Below, one piece after another: positions 35,400 to 44,677 of a DNA stretch of 64,000 bases. Below the pieces are notes generated by a model that saw only the letters and a list, made by a program, of their open reading frames with translations, had not been told where the DNA came from and searched no databases. Position 1 is the stretch's first letter. Each line of letters opens with the position of its first letter. The DNA is taken from contig JADKBV010000011.1 of NCBI GenBank assembly GCA_016714895.1, positions 806,001-870,000 of the forward strand. Reading direction: 5' to 3'. The position numbers were made by a program, and so were the translations under genes. Source of the DNA: Saprospiraceae bacterium. Its GTDB lineage: Bacteria > Bacteroidota > Bacteroidia > Chitinophagales > Saprospiraceae.

Positions 35400-37240
35400 T
35401 CTATAAAAATACATATCGTACCTTCCTGTCCCGGTTGTTTTTGACGACGGGTCTGGTTGTATATGTATTTTTGGCCGGCGCCCAGATTTCTCCGGGAAAA
35501 CTAAGCAAAGCCCACAGTTCTCTGGAAGGCATCAACCAATGCACCAAATGTCATGAATTGGGAGCTAAAGTGTCAGACCAAAAATGTTTGTCCTGCCATG
35601 AGCCCCTCAAAGTGAGGATTCAACAAAAAAAGGGGTACCATGCTTCCAAAGAAGTGACCGGAAAATCCTGTGTGACCTGCCATAGCGAACATCACGGGGT
35701 CAATTTTGAAATGGTGCGTTTTGATAAAAAAACTTTCAATCATACGCTGACAGGTTACGAACTCAAAGGCAAACACAAAACCAATGATTGCGCCAAATGT
35801 CACCGACCCGAACATATCTCCGATCCGAAACTCAAACTCAATAAGTCGACTTTTTTGGGTTTAAACCCGAGTTGTATCTCCTGCCATGATGACTACCACA
35901 AAAAAACATTGGATAAGGATTGTAAAAAATGCCATGATTATGAGGCATTCAAACCGGCACCTTTTTTTAATCATGATAAAACCGGATTTCCGCTGGCCGG
36001 AGCCCATAAAACAGTCGATTGCAAATTGTGCCACAAGGTCGAAACCACCAATGGAAAAACCTTCCAACATTTTGCCAATGTACCATTCAAAAATTGTAAT
36101 GCCTGCCACGTAGATCCCCATAAAGGTAAGTTTGGTGTGGATTGTAAATCTTGCCATACGGTCGAGTCTTTCCATAAAATCAAAGCAAGTTCGTCGTTCA
36201 ACCACAGCATTACCGGCTTCGAACTCGAAGGCAAACACAAAGCCATCGATTGTAAAAAATGCCACGATAACCGTGCCGGGACGACAGATGCCTACAAAGA
36301 ATTCACCGCCGTTCGGGATATTTCATGCCTGACCTGCCATAAGGACATCCATGAAAATAAATTTGGCAACGATTGCAGCAGCTGTCATTCCCAATGGAAC
36401 TTTTCCGTTAAGGACAAATTGAATGATTTTGACCACAAGCTGACCGGCTACGAACTTTTGGGAAAACACGAAACCGTCGATTGCCGCAAATGCCATAAAG
36501 AAACCTTTATGACGGCACCTTTGCCACATGATGCCTGTAAAAAGTGTCATGAGGATTTCCACAAAGGTGAATTTAAAGATACTCCGTATACAGACTGTGC
36601 CTCTTGTCACACCACGACCGGTTTTGACCTCAGCAGTTTTGATTGGGAACAACATGAAAAATCCGCTTTTCCGCTCAAAGGAGCCCATTTGGCCACACCG
36701 TGTATATCCTGTCATAAAAAGGATAACGAATGGAAATTCAGAAATATCGGCAATACCTGTGTGTCCTGTCATGACAACATCCATGAAGGTTTTATCAGTG
36801 AAAAATATATTCCGGCAAATGATTGTGCCGCGTGTCATAATCAGGATGTCTGGACGAGTCTCACCTTTGATCATAATACAACAGGTTTTGCCCTGGAGGG
36901 AAAACACCTTGAGATTTCTTGCCGTTCATGTCATTTTGAAGAAACCGTAAAAGGAGAAATTATCCAGAAATTTATTGCTTTGGATAAAAATTGTATGGCT
37001 TGTCATGACAATATACACGGTCAGCAGTTTGAAGAAAACGGCATTACGGACTGTAAAAGATGTCATGGTTTTAATACCTGGGACAACAGCCAGTTTAATC
37101 ATGATAATACCCGGTTTAAACTGGAGGGCGCCCATTTGAAAGTAGCTTGTGAAGCATGTCACCCGAATGAGATATCCGGTGGTCAGACAATCGTAAAATA
37201 TAAAACAGGAAAATTGTTATGTATAGATTGTCATCAATAA
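35396..37240 (+). CDS. Multiheme cytochrome c with 23 CXXCH motifs
   Basis: A 614-residue exported protein (TTG start overlapping the previous stop; signal peptide ending VFLAGA/Q). I count 23 CXXCH heme-binding motifs, one per ~26 residues. A repeated module combines FxHxxTGFxLxGKHK, xxDCxxCH and a CxxCHxDxH step, giving extra His that can serve as distal heme ligands. No membrane anchor or sorting domain is seen, so it should be periplasmic. Lying between the membrane b-cytochrome/Fe-S oxidoreductase and the larger cytochrome, it is the likely first acceptor of a long heme chain. It overlaps the next gene by 22 bases. Confidence 0.93.
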   Translation: MIYKNTYRTFLSRLFLTTGLVVYVFLAGAQISPGKLSKAHSSLEGINQCTKCHELGAKVSDQKCLSCHEPLKVRIQQKKGYHASKEVTGKSCVTCHSEHHGVNFEMVRFDKKTFNHTLTGYELKGKHKTNDCAKCHRPEHISDPKLKLNKSTFLGLNPSCISCHDDYHKKTLDKDCKKCHDYEAFKPAPFFNHDKTGFPLAGAHKTVDCKLCHKVETTNGKTFQHFANVPFKNCNACHVDPHKGKFGVDCKSCHTVESFHKIKASSSFNHSITGFELEGKHKAIDCKKCHDNRAGTTDAYKEFTAVRDISCLTCHKDIHENKFGNDCSSCHSQWNFSVKDKLNDFDHKLTGYELLGKHETVDCRKCHKETFMTAPLPHDACKKCHEDFHKGEFKDTPYTDCASCHTTTGFDLSSFDWEQHEKSAFPLKGAHLATPCISCHKKDNEWKFRNIGNTCVSCHDNIHEGFISEKYIPANDCAACHNQDVWTSLTFDHNTTGFALEGKHLEISCRSCHFEETVKGEIIQKFIALDKNCMACHDNIHGQQFEENGITDCKRCHGFNTWDNSQFNHDNTRFKLEGAHLKVACEACHPNEISGGQTIVKYKTGKLLCIDCHQ

Positions 37241-40200
37241 TATACGTCTTCCTGTTGGCTTGCCAACTTGTGTGGTCTCAATCACCGCATGGGCCATCTC
37301 TTGCCATGGATTGTGCATTATGCCACCACCCTGACAACTGGACCTATGATGCCAAAAGATCTTCTTTTTCGCATGACAGTACTTCCTTCGGATTGACGGG
37401 AAGACATAAAGATCTGGATTGCCGGTCATGCCACCAATCCCTCGAATTCAACAAAGCAGAAAGCTCCTGTTTGTCCTGTCATACCGATGTACACCAACAA
37501 AACCTCGGCAATGATTGTGTGAGATGTCACAATACCCAGTCCTGGATAGTGGAAAACATCACCCAACTCCATGAAAATATAGCGTTTCCGCTGATTGGTG
37601 TCCATGCCAATATCAATTGTTATGACTGCCACAACAGCGATTCACACCTTCGTTTTGCTCCTATCGGCGTGACGTGTTATGATTGTCACAGAACAGATTA
37701 CATCAATACCACACGTCCGAACCACGTGGCGAAAAATTTTGACCTGGATTGTTCTTCGTGTCACGACCTCAACAATCCCGATTGGAATACAGATATTGTA
37801 GATCACAGTTTTTTCCCTTTGGAGCAGGGACACAAGATCAATGATTGTGCTGCCTGCCACCTTTCGGATGATTATTCCGTCATATCGGCAGATTGTATCA
37901 GTTGTCATGCCCCTGATTTTGAAAATACTGTCCGTCCCAATCACCTTTTGTCCGGTTTTTCCACCAATTGTGTGGATTGTCATACGACCGCTCCGGGATG
38001 GAATCCGGTGGTGTTTAACGTCCACGATGCGAATCATTTTCCCATCTACAGCGGAAAACATGCCGGCGTGTGGAATGCCTGTTCTGAATGCCATACAGAT
38101 CCGGGCAACTTTACGACCTTTGCCTGTATTAATTGCCATACAAATCCCGAGACAGATGATGGACATAGCGGCGTGTCCGGATATCAGTACAATGATAACG
38201 CCTGTCTCGCCTGCCATCCGACAGGAAGTGCCGACATGGCTTTTGACCATAATCAGACCGGCTTTCCGCTTACCGGAGCCCACCGTATGACCGACTGTAT
38301 AGCCTGTCACGCCGGAGGATATGAAGGGACACCTACCGATTGTTTTGCTTGTCATGCCCTTGATTATAATGAAAGTATCAATCCTGACCATCAAAAAATC
38401 GGCATCGGTACGGACTGTATATCCTGTCACAGTACAGAGCCCGGATGGAGTCCTGCGGGATTTGACATCCATGACAATTATTACGTTTTGAATGGAGCCC
38501 ACCGTTCGATTGCCGATGATTGTGCTGCCTGCCACAACGGTGATTACAACAATACGCCGACCACGTGTTACGGTTGTCACAATACAGACTTTGCCGAAGC
38601 AAAAGATCCTGACCACGTATTAAATGGTTTTTCAAATGATTGTGCTTCCTGTCATAATGAAAACCTGTGGAGACCTTCCACCTTTAACCACGACGGATTA
38701 TATTTTCCGATTTTTAGCGGCAAACATAACGGACAATGGACTGAATGTATAGATTGCCATACGGTCATCGGCGATCTGACCCAATTTTCATGTATTACCT
38801 GCCACACCAATCCTGAGACCGATGATGTTCACGATGAAGTTCCGGGATATTCTTATCAGGATAATGCCTGCCTTGCCTGCCATCCTACGGGAGATGCGGA
38901 TATGGTTTTTGATCACAATATGACAGCTTTTCCGCTTACCGGGGCGCACATTGATACAGACTGTATCAGTTGTCATGCCAATGGATATGAAGGGACAAGC
39001 ACGGTTTGTATGGATTGCCATACATCCGATTACAGCCAGACAACCAATCCCAACCACGTAGCCTTAAACATCAGCAAAGATTGTAAAGCCTGTCATACGA
39101 CAAACCCCGGTTGGAATCCTGCTACCTTTGCCGACCACAACAGTTATTATCTTTTGTCGGGCGCACATGCGGTGATCGCCAATGATTGTGCTGCCTGCCA
39201 CAACGGAAACTATAATACCACACCCAATACCTGTTTTGGATGCCACAGCAGTGACTATAACGAAGCCAAAAACCCGGATCACCTTGCGCTACAATTTCCG
39301 ACAGACTGCCGTCAATGTCATTCCGAATCCGCCTGGGATCCTTCTACTTTTAACCACGACGGCATGTATTTCCCGATCTACAGTGGCAAACATAAAGGTG
39401 TTTGGAATGATTGTATGGAATGTCATGATTCTCCCGGCAATTGGGCCGTGTTTAATTGCCTGACCTGCCATCAGAATCCGGAGACAGACGGTCAACACAA
39501 CGGAGTGCCGGGTTATACCTACAACAGTCCGGCTTGTCTTGCCTGTCATCCTACCGGAGATGCGGACATTATTTTTGATCATAATACGACGGACTTTCCA
39601 CTCACCGGGGCCCACCTGACGGCCGACTGTCTGGAGTGCCACAGTTCCGGATTCCAGGGTACACCTACCGAATGTGTCAGCTGCCATACGACGGATTATC
39701 AGGCTTCTTTAAATCCGAATCACAGCCAGTTAAATATACCTACTGATTGTATCGCCTGCCATACCACGGCACCGGGATGGAGTCCTGCCACATTTGGTAT
39801 CCATGATCAGTATTATGCCCTCACCGGTGCCCATGCGTCCATAGCCAATGATTGTGTCACCTGCCACAACGGAGATTACAACAATACACCAAATACCTGT
39901 GTCGGCTGCCATCAAAGTGATTTTACGGCTGCAATAAATCCTAACCACGTGGCTTTGGGTTTTGATAATAATTGTACATCATGCCACACGACGGCACCGG
40001 GATGGAGTCCGGCAGCTATGCCAAATCATGACAATTATTATGTAATTTTAGGCGCACATATTCCGATTGCCAATGATTGTGCCGCATGTCATAACGGAGA
40101 TTACAACAATACACCGAATACCTGTGTTGGATGTCACCTCACGGACTTTACCAATACGACCGACCCCGACCACGAATTGCAGCAGTTTCCGACCGATTGT

Positions 40201-42225
40201 ATTACATGCCACAGTCAAAGTGCCTGGGAACCATCAACTTTTGACCACAACAGTTTTTATCCGATTGTCGGCGCACACGTGGCCATCGCCAATGACTGTA
40301 ATGCCTGCCACAATGGCAATTATTCCAATACGCCCAATACATGTAACGGCTGTCACCTGGATGATTATAACGCTACCGTTGATCCCGACCACGAATTGCA
40401 GCAGTTTCCGACAGATTGTATATCCTGTCACAGTCAGAATGCCTGGGAACCGTCGACTTTTGACCACAACACCGTCTATCCGATTGTCGGCGCACACGTG
40501 GCCATCGCCAATGATTGTAATGCCTGCCACAACGGCAACTATTCCAATACACCGAATACCTGTATCGGGTGTCATCAGGATGATTATAACGCCACCGTTG
40601 ATCCCGACCACGAAGTTGGAGATTTCCCGACCAATTGTGTCGTTTGCCATTCTCAAAATGCATGGACACCGGCATTTTTTGATCACAACATGGTCTATCC
40701 GCTCATCGGAGCGCACGCAACCATCGCAGATCAATGTGTCCTTTGCCATGTCGGTGGATACAACAATACACCCAATACCTGTGCCGGCTGCCATCAGGAA
40801 GATTACAATACGAGTTTGAATCCAAACCACAGTGCCCTCAATTTTGGAACGGATTGTGTCTCCTGTCATACCACAGTACCGGGATGGAGCCCTGCGTTAA
40901 TGCCCAACCACGATGATTATTACGTGATAGCCGGTGCCCACCTCGCCATCGCCAATGATTGTATCGCCTGCCACAACGGCGATTACAACAATACGCCTAA
41001 TACCTGTTTTGGTTGTCATACCGCAGATTATAATGCTGCCGTTGATCCAAACCACAGTGTCAATCAGTTTCCGACCGATTGTACCTTGTGTCATTCACAA
41101 ACGGCATGGGAGCCTTCTACCTTTGATCACAACAATTATTATCCGCTCACCGGAGCCCATGCTTCTGTGGCCGACGATTGTGTCGCCTGTCACAACGGCG
41201 ATTATAACAATACACCGAATACCTGTTTCGGATGTCATACACAGGATTACAACACTTCCATAAATCCGAATCACGTTGTTTTGGGATTGTCTATGGATTG
41301 TGCCACTTGTCATACCACCAATCCCGGCTGGCAACCTGCGACCTTCCCGGTTCATGATAATTATTATGTCATTCAGGGGGCGCATACGACATTGACCTGT
41401 GCCGATTGCCACAACGGCGATTACAACAATACACCGAATACCTGTTTTGGATGTCACGCTGCTGACTTTAATACAGCGACGGATCCAAACCACAGTGTTA
41501 ACCAGTTTCCGACAGATTGTACCTTGTGTCATTCACAAACGGCATGGACACCATCGACTTTTGACCACAATAATTATTATCCGCTCACCGGTGCGCATGC
41601 TTCCATTGCCAATGATTGTGTAGCCTGCCACAATGGCGATTACAACAATACACCGAATACCTGTGCCGGATGTCATACCCCGGACTACAATGCGACATTA
41701 AACCCCAACCACCCGACTTTGGGCATTTCGCTGGATTGTGTGAGTTGTCATACGACCGCTCCCGGCTGGCAACCGGCATTGTTTCCGATTCATGATAATT
41801 ATTATGTGTTGCAGGGAGCACACCTCAGTCTGGATTGTGTCGATTGTCATAACGGCGATTACAACAATACGCCGAATACCTGTATCGGTTGTCATTTGGA
41901 CGATTATCAAAATACGAATAACCCTGATCACGAAGTGGCACAGTTTCCGACGGATTGTACAGCCTGCCATTCACAAAATACGTGGACACCTTCAACGTTT
42001 AATCACGATGACATGTATTTCCCGATTTACAGCGGCAGACACGAAGGTGAATGGAACTTATGTTCTGATTGTCATTTTAATCCCAATAATTACAGTTTAT
42101 TCAGTTGTATAGATTGCCATGAACATGATAATCAGTCTCAGGTAGATGATGACCATCAGGGAGTGAGCGGTTATCAGTATAATAGTAATGCATGTTATGA
42201 TTGTCACCCTACCGGTGAGGACTAA
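37219..42225 (+). CDS. Giant multiheme cytochrome c with 67 CXXCH motifs
   Basis: 1668 residues with a signal peptide (about 1-20, ending VWSQ before SPHG). I count 67 CXXCH motifs. The N-terminal cap (about 22-160) and the C-terminal cap (about 1595-1668) match the 13-heme cytochrome at 44678. In between lie repeats of about 73 residues with three hemes each, of the form YYxxxGAHxxIANDCxACH, NGDYNNTPNTCxGCH, then DCxxCHTTxPGWxPA or DCxxCHSQxAWxPSTF. Four modules with FPIYSGKH also occur. No C-terminal sorting signal is evident. It could be a periplasm-spanning or extracellular heme wire. The minus-strand open frames inside are artefacts of the repeats. Confidence 0.93.
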   Translation: MYRLSSIIYVFLLACQLVWSQSPHGPSLAMDCALCHHPDNWTYDAKRSSFSHDSTSFGLTGRHKDLDCRSCHQSLEFNKAESSCLSCHTDVHQQNLGNDCVRCHNTQSWIVENITQLHENIAFPLIGVHANINCYDCHNSDSHLRFAPIGVTCYDCHRTDYINTTRPNHVAKNFDLDCSSCHDLNNPDWNTDIVDHSFFPLEQGHKINDCAACHLSDDYSVISADCISCHAPDFENTVRPNHLLSGFSTNCVDCHTTAPGWNPVVFNVHDANHFPIYSGKHAGVWNACSECHTDPGNFTTFACINCHTNPETDDGHSGVSGYQYNDNACLACHPTGSADMAFDHNQTGFPLTGAHRMTDCIACHAGGYEGTPTDCFACHALDYNESINPDHQKIGIGTDCISCHSTEPGWSPAGFDIHDNYYVLNGAHRSIADDCAACHNGDYNNTPTTCYGCHNTDFAEAKDPDHVLNGFSNDCASCHNENLWRPSTFNHDGLYFPIFSGKHNGQWTECIDCHTVIGDLTQFSCITCHTNPETDDVHDEVPGYSYQDNACLACHPTGDADMVFDHNMTAFPLTGAHIDTDCISCHANGYEGTSTVCMDCHTSDYSQTTNPNHVALNISKDCKACHTTNPGWNPATFADHNSYYLLSGAHAVIANDCAACHNGNYNTTPNTCFGCHSSDYNEAKNPDHLALQFPTDCRQCHSESAWDPSTFNHDGMYFPIYSGKHKGVWNDCMECHDSPGNWAVFNCLTCHQNPETDGQHNGVPGYTYNSPACLACHPTGDADIIFDHNTTDFPLTGAHLTADCLECHSSGFQGTPTECVSCHTTDYQASLNPNHSQLNIPTDCIACHTTAPGWSPATFGIHDQYYALTGAHASIANDCVTCHNGDYNNTPNTCVGCHQSDFTAAINPNHVALGFDNNCTSCHTTAPGWSPAAMPNHDNYYVILGAHIPIANDCAACHNGDYNNTPNTCVGCHLTDFTNTTDPDHELQQFPTDCITCHSQSAWEPSTFDHNSFYPIVGAHVAIANDCNACHNGNYSNTPNTCNGCHLDDYNATVDPDHELQQFPTDCISCHSQNAWEPSTFDHNTVYPIVGAHVAIANDCNACHNGNYSNTPNTCIGCHQDDYNATVDPDHEVGDFPTNCVVCHSQNAWTPAFFDHNMVYPLIGAHATIADQCVLCHVGGYNNTPNTCAGCHQEDYNTSLNPNHSALNFGTDCVSCHTTVPGWSPALMPNHDDYYVIAGAHLAIANDCIACHNGDYNNTPNTCFGCHTADYNAAVDPNHSVNQFPTDCTLCHSQTAWEPSTFDHNNYYPLTGAHASVADDCVACHNGDYNNTPNTCFGCHTQDYNTSINPNHVVLGLSMDCATCHTTNPGWQPATFPVHDNYYVIQGAHTTLTCADCHNGDYNNTPNTCFGCHAADFNTATDPNHSVNQFPTDCTLCHSQTAWTPSTFDHNNYYPLTGAHASIANDCVACHNGDYNNTPNTCAGCHTPDYNATLNPNHPTLGISLDCVSCHTTAPGWQPALFPIHDNYYVLQGAHLSLDCVDCHNGDYNNTPNTCIGCHLDDYQNTNNPDHEVAQFPTDCTACHSQNTWTPSTFNHDDMYFPIYSGRHEGEWNLCSDCHFNPNNYSLFSCIDCHEHDNQSQVDDDHQGVSGYQYNSNACYDCHPTGED
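40171..40609 (+). repeat. 219-bp tandem repeat inside the giant cytochrome gene
   Basis: cacgaattgc starts at 40171 and again at 40390, and the related cacgaagttgg at 40609: a 219-bp period, i.e. 73 codons and three heme motifs. The first two units are nearly identical over long stretches at the DNA level, pointing to recent duplication by unequal recombination. Confidence 0.8.
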
Positions 42226-42229
42226 ATTT

Positions 42230-43861
42230 TTGATTTTGAAAAACATTTTTTTATTTATCATTTTTATCTGTTTGCCAATTATTTTGGCGGCACAAAAAAC
42301 AGCAACTGAAGTCATCGGGAGTGTATCGTTTAAAACATCAAAAAATATTTACGTAAGGTTTTCGAATACAGAATCTTTAAAAGTCGGCGATACATTGACA
42401 TGGAAAAAAGATGATTCGGTCTATAAATCTCTGGTAGTAAGACAAAAATCATCGACTTCCTGTGTCACAGAAAATATACTGACTCAAACGCCGGAAATAG
42501 GTCAGGAGGTGATATTTGACTTGCCGGTAATCATCCGAAAAGACGAAAAGATCCCGGATATTCCTCCTGTGGTTCCGGATATCGATCCGGTACCGGTGGT
42601 TTCTGTTTTGGATACCATTCAGGAAGATCCGAAAAACAAAAATCCACTTAAAAAACAAGTTACCAACGGAAGGTTGACGTTTTCCACCAACGCAAGTGTC
42701 AATCCGGACAATAAAAACAATTTTCAACGGATCAGAGCTTCCGTTGCGCTCAATATTCAAAATATCCATAAGTCAGATTTTTCATTTCAAACTTATCTGA
42801 CCTACAGACACAGATATGGTGTCGATCAATCCACTTCTGATTTTTATGATGACTTTAAGGTGATCAATATGGCCGTTTTGTATCAGCCAAATCAAAAATC
42901 TAATGTTTGGCTGGGTAGAAAAAATAACAACAACATCGCCAATCTTGGTGCCATTGACGGTATTCAGGGCGAATATCATTGGAATAAATATTCGTTGGGA
43001 ACATTCATCGGAACCCGACCGGATTTTACGAATTTTACTTTCAATGCCAAACTGCCTCAAATAGGGTTGTACATTGTGAGAAACGACACCGGCAAAAAAG
43101 GAAATGCACAAACTTCGTTGGCTATCGCAGAACAACAAAACGATTTTAAAACCGATCGTCGGTTTTTGTATTTTCAACACAATAACAACCTGGTCAAAAA
43201 TCTGTCATTGTTTTTTTCTTCTGAGCTCGATTTGTATAAAAAAATTAACGGTGAGGTTTCAAACAAACCTCAGTTGACCAGTATCTATACTTCTCTCCGG
43301 TACAGGGTGAGAAAAAATCTGTCATTGTCTTTTTCTTATGACAACCGGAGAAACGTGATTTATTATGAATCTTACCAGACGTTTATCGATCAGTTGCTGG
43401 CTCAGGAGACGAGACAAGGATTGAGGCTGCAGGCTCAGTACAGTCCTTTTCCCTGGGTAAATATCAATGCTTCAGCATTTTACAGGTATCAGGGAGATAA
43501 ACCCGATCCTACCAAAAACTATGTGGGAAACCTCAATTTTTCAAGAGCCCTCCGTAAATCGACCAATGTATCCTTATCCTATAATCATATGTTATCTTAT
43601 TATTTCAAAGGTAATATCATCGGAGCCAGAATATCTGACCATTTTATGAAAGGTAAACTGAACGCGGAAATTCAATACCGCAATGTTAATTATGCTTTTT
43701 TTAATTCCGAATCAACCTTGCTTCAGCATATTTTTGGAATCAATTTTTCAATGAACTTGTTAAAAAATACCACTTTGATGTGCAGTTATGAAGGTACGAT
43801 GGAACCTTCTAAAATCTGGCACCGTTATTTCATTACTATTTCTCAAAGATTTAAAAATTAA
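42230..43861 (+). CDS. Predicted outer-membrane beta-barrel protein linked to the cytochromes
   Basis: About 543 residues from a TTG at 42230, chosen because it follows the previous stop and gives a good signal peptide (FLFIIFICLPIILAA/Q); the frame is open further upstream. After the signal comes a small beta domain (30-95), a Pro-rich linker (about 110-130), and ~400 residues of amphipathic beta-strands with aromatic girdles (SFQTYLTYRHRYGV, LSLSFSYDNRRNV, NVSLSYNHMLSYYF), ending FITISQRFKN with a penultimate aromatic-rich strand. This looks like a porin of the type that sheathes multiheme cytochromes, although no MtrB/PioB signature is recognised. Its position right after the 67-heme gene supports a conduit role. 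Confidence 0.75.
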   Translation: MILKNIFLFIIFICLPIILAAQKTATEVIGSVSFKTSKNIYVRFSNTESLKVGDTLTWKKDDSVYKSLVVRQKSSTSCVTENILTQTPEIGQEVIFDLPVIIRKDEKIPDIPPVVPDIDPVPVVSVLDTIQEDPKNKNPLKKQVTNGRLTFSTNASVNPDNKNNFQRIRASVALNIQNIHKSDFSFQTYLTYRHRYGVDQSTSDFYDDFKVINMAVLYQPNQKSNVWLGRKNNNNIANLGAIDGIQGEYHWNKYSLGTFIGTRPDFTNFTFNAKLPQIGLYIVRNDTGKKGNAQTSLAIAEQQNDFKTDRRFLYFQHNNNLVKNLSLFFSSELDLYKKINGEVSNKPQLTSIYTSLRYRVRKNLSLSFSYDNRRNVIYYESYQTFIDQLLAQETRQGLRLQAQYSPFPWVNINASAFYRYQGDKPDPTKNYVGNLNFSRALRKSTNVSLSYNHMLSYYFKGNIIGARISDHFMKGKLNAEIQYRNVNYAFFNSESTLLQHIFGINFSMNLLKNTTLMCSYEGTMEPSKIWHRYFITISQRFKN

Positions 43862-43865
43862 TTTT

Positions 43866-44645
43866 ATGTTGTTTAAATATTTTAGTTTCATCCTTTTTGC
43901 TGTAACTTTATTTTTGTCATGTGAATCCAAACCTAAAATTATTGTGGAAGATACAGCCGCAGCATCGACAGAAGAGGGTTTACAGAATGAAGGAATGAAT
44001 ACTAACGTGGCAAATCCGGGCGGTGCGGCAAATGCTGACGTTCATCAGGTCCTTGTCGATGAAGTATTACAAACAGACCGGTATACCTATCTTAAGGTCG
44101 ATGAAAAAGGTCGGAAGTATTGGTTGGCTACGGCAAAAACGGAAGCTCAAAAAGGTCAGGTGTATTTATACAGAGGAGGTTTGTTAAAAACCAATTTTGA
44201 AAGTCGCGAATACAACAGGACTTTTGATACCATTTATCTGGTAAGTAACGTCATTCCCGCATCAGAACATCCTGGAGGAAACCTGACTCCATCGGGTACG
44301 CCAACAGCCGCAGGAGCCGCGCCGCAAAATATGACACCCGCAGCGGAGGTAAAAGACGCCGTAAAACTTTCAGAATTATTTGCCAATAAAACCAAATATG
44401 ACGGAAAGATCATCACCGTTTCAGGCGAATGTGTAAAAGTTAATAATGGTATCATGGGAAGAAACTGGGTCCATATCCAGGATGGAACAAAACATGATGG
44501 TAAAAAAGCCGACCTGACCGTAACTACGGGATTGGTGATACCGGTAGGAAGTAAAGTCGCATTAAAAGGAAAAATTGTGCTCAATAAAGATTTTGGAGCA
44601 GGATATCGATATGATGTTATCATGGAAGAAGCAGGCGGAATGTAA
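43866..44645 (+). CDS. Lipoprotein with OB-fold-like domain
   Basis: 259 residues from the ATG at 43866; the longer open frame upstream overlaps the barrel gene and lacks a signal. The lipobox LFLSC has Cys at about 18 (SCESKP). A first beta domain (about 60-130) is followed by an Ala/Pro/Thr linker and a C-terminal OB-fold-like domain (about 165-259), with YDGKIITVSGECVKV, GRNWVHIQDG and KVALKGKIVLNKDFG. Similar domains occur in small periplasmic proteins near multiheme cytochromes. Here it probably helps hold or assemble the complex. It has a conserved-looking gap of 4 bases from the barrel gene. Confidence 0.75.
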   Translation: MLFKYFSFILFAVTLFLSCESKPKIIVEDTAAASTEEGLQNEGMNTNVANPGGAANADVHQVLVDEVLQTDRYTYLKVDEKGRKYWLATAKTEAQKGQVYLYRGGLLKTNFESREYNRTFDTIYLVSNVIPASEHPGGNLTPSGTPTAAGAAPQNMTPAAEVKDAVKLSELFANKTKYDGKIITVSGECVKVNNGIMGRNWVHIQDGTKHDGKKADLTVTTGLVIPVGSKVALKGKIVLNKDFGAGYRYDVIMEEAGGM

Positions 44646-44677
44646 AAACCTCTCTGCTTTTTTACGAATATTTTAAA

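Noticed and set aside
37219..37290. Lipobox (LLAC) in the signal of the giant cytochrome
   Set aside because: The short relative at 44678 has the same mature start (SPHG) without a lipobox, so ordinary signal peptidase cleavage after VWSQ is more likely.
37642..38616. Long minus-strand open frame (324 codons) inside the giant cytochrome, with others at 38788-41970
   Set aside because: These mirror the CXXCH repeats on the plus strand and consist of repetitive Ile/Thr/Gly-rich text without domains. The plus-strand frame is clearly the gene.
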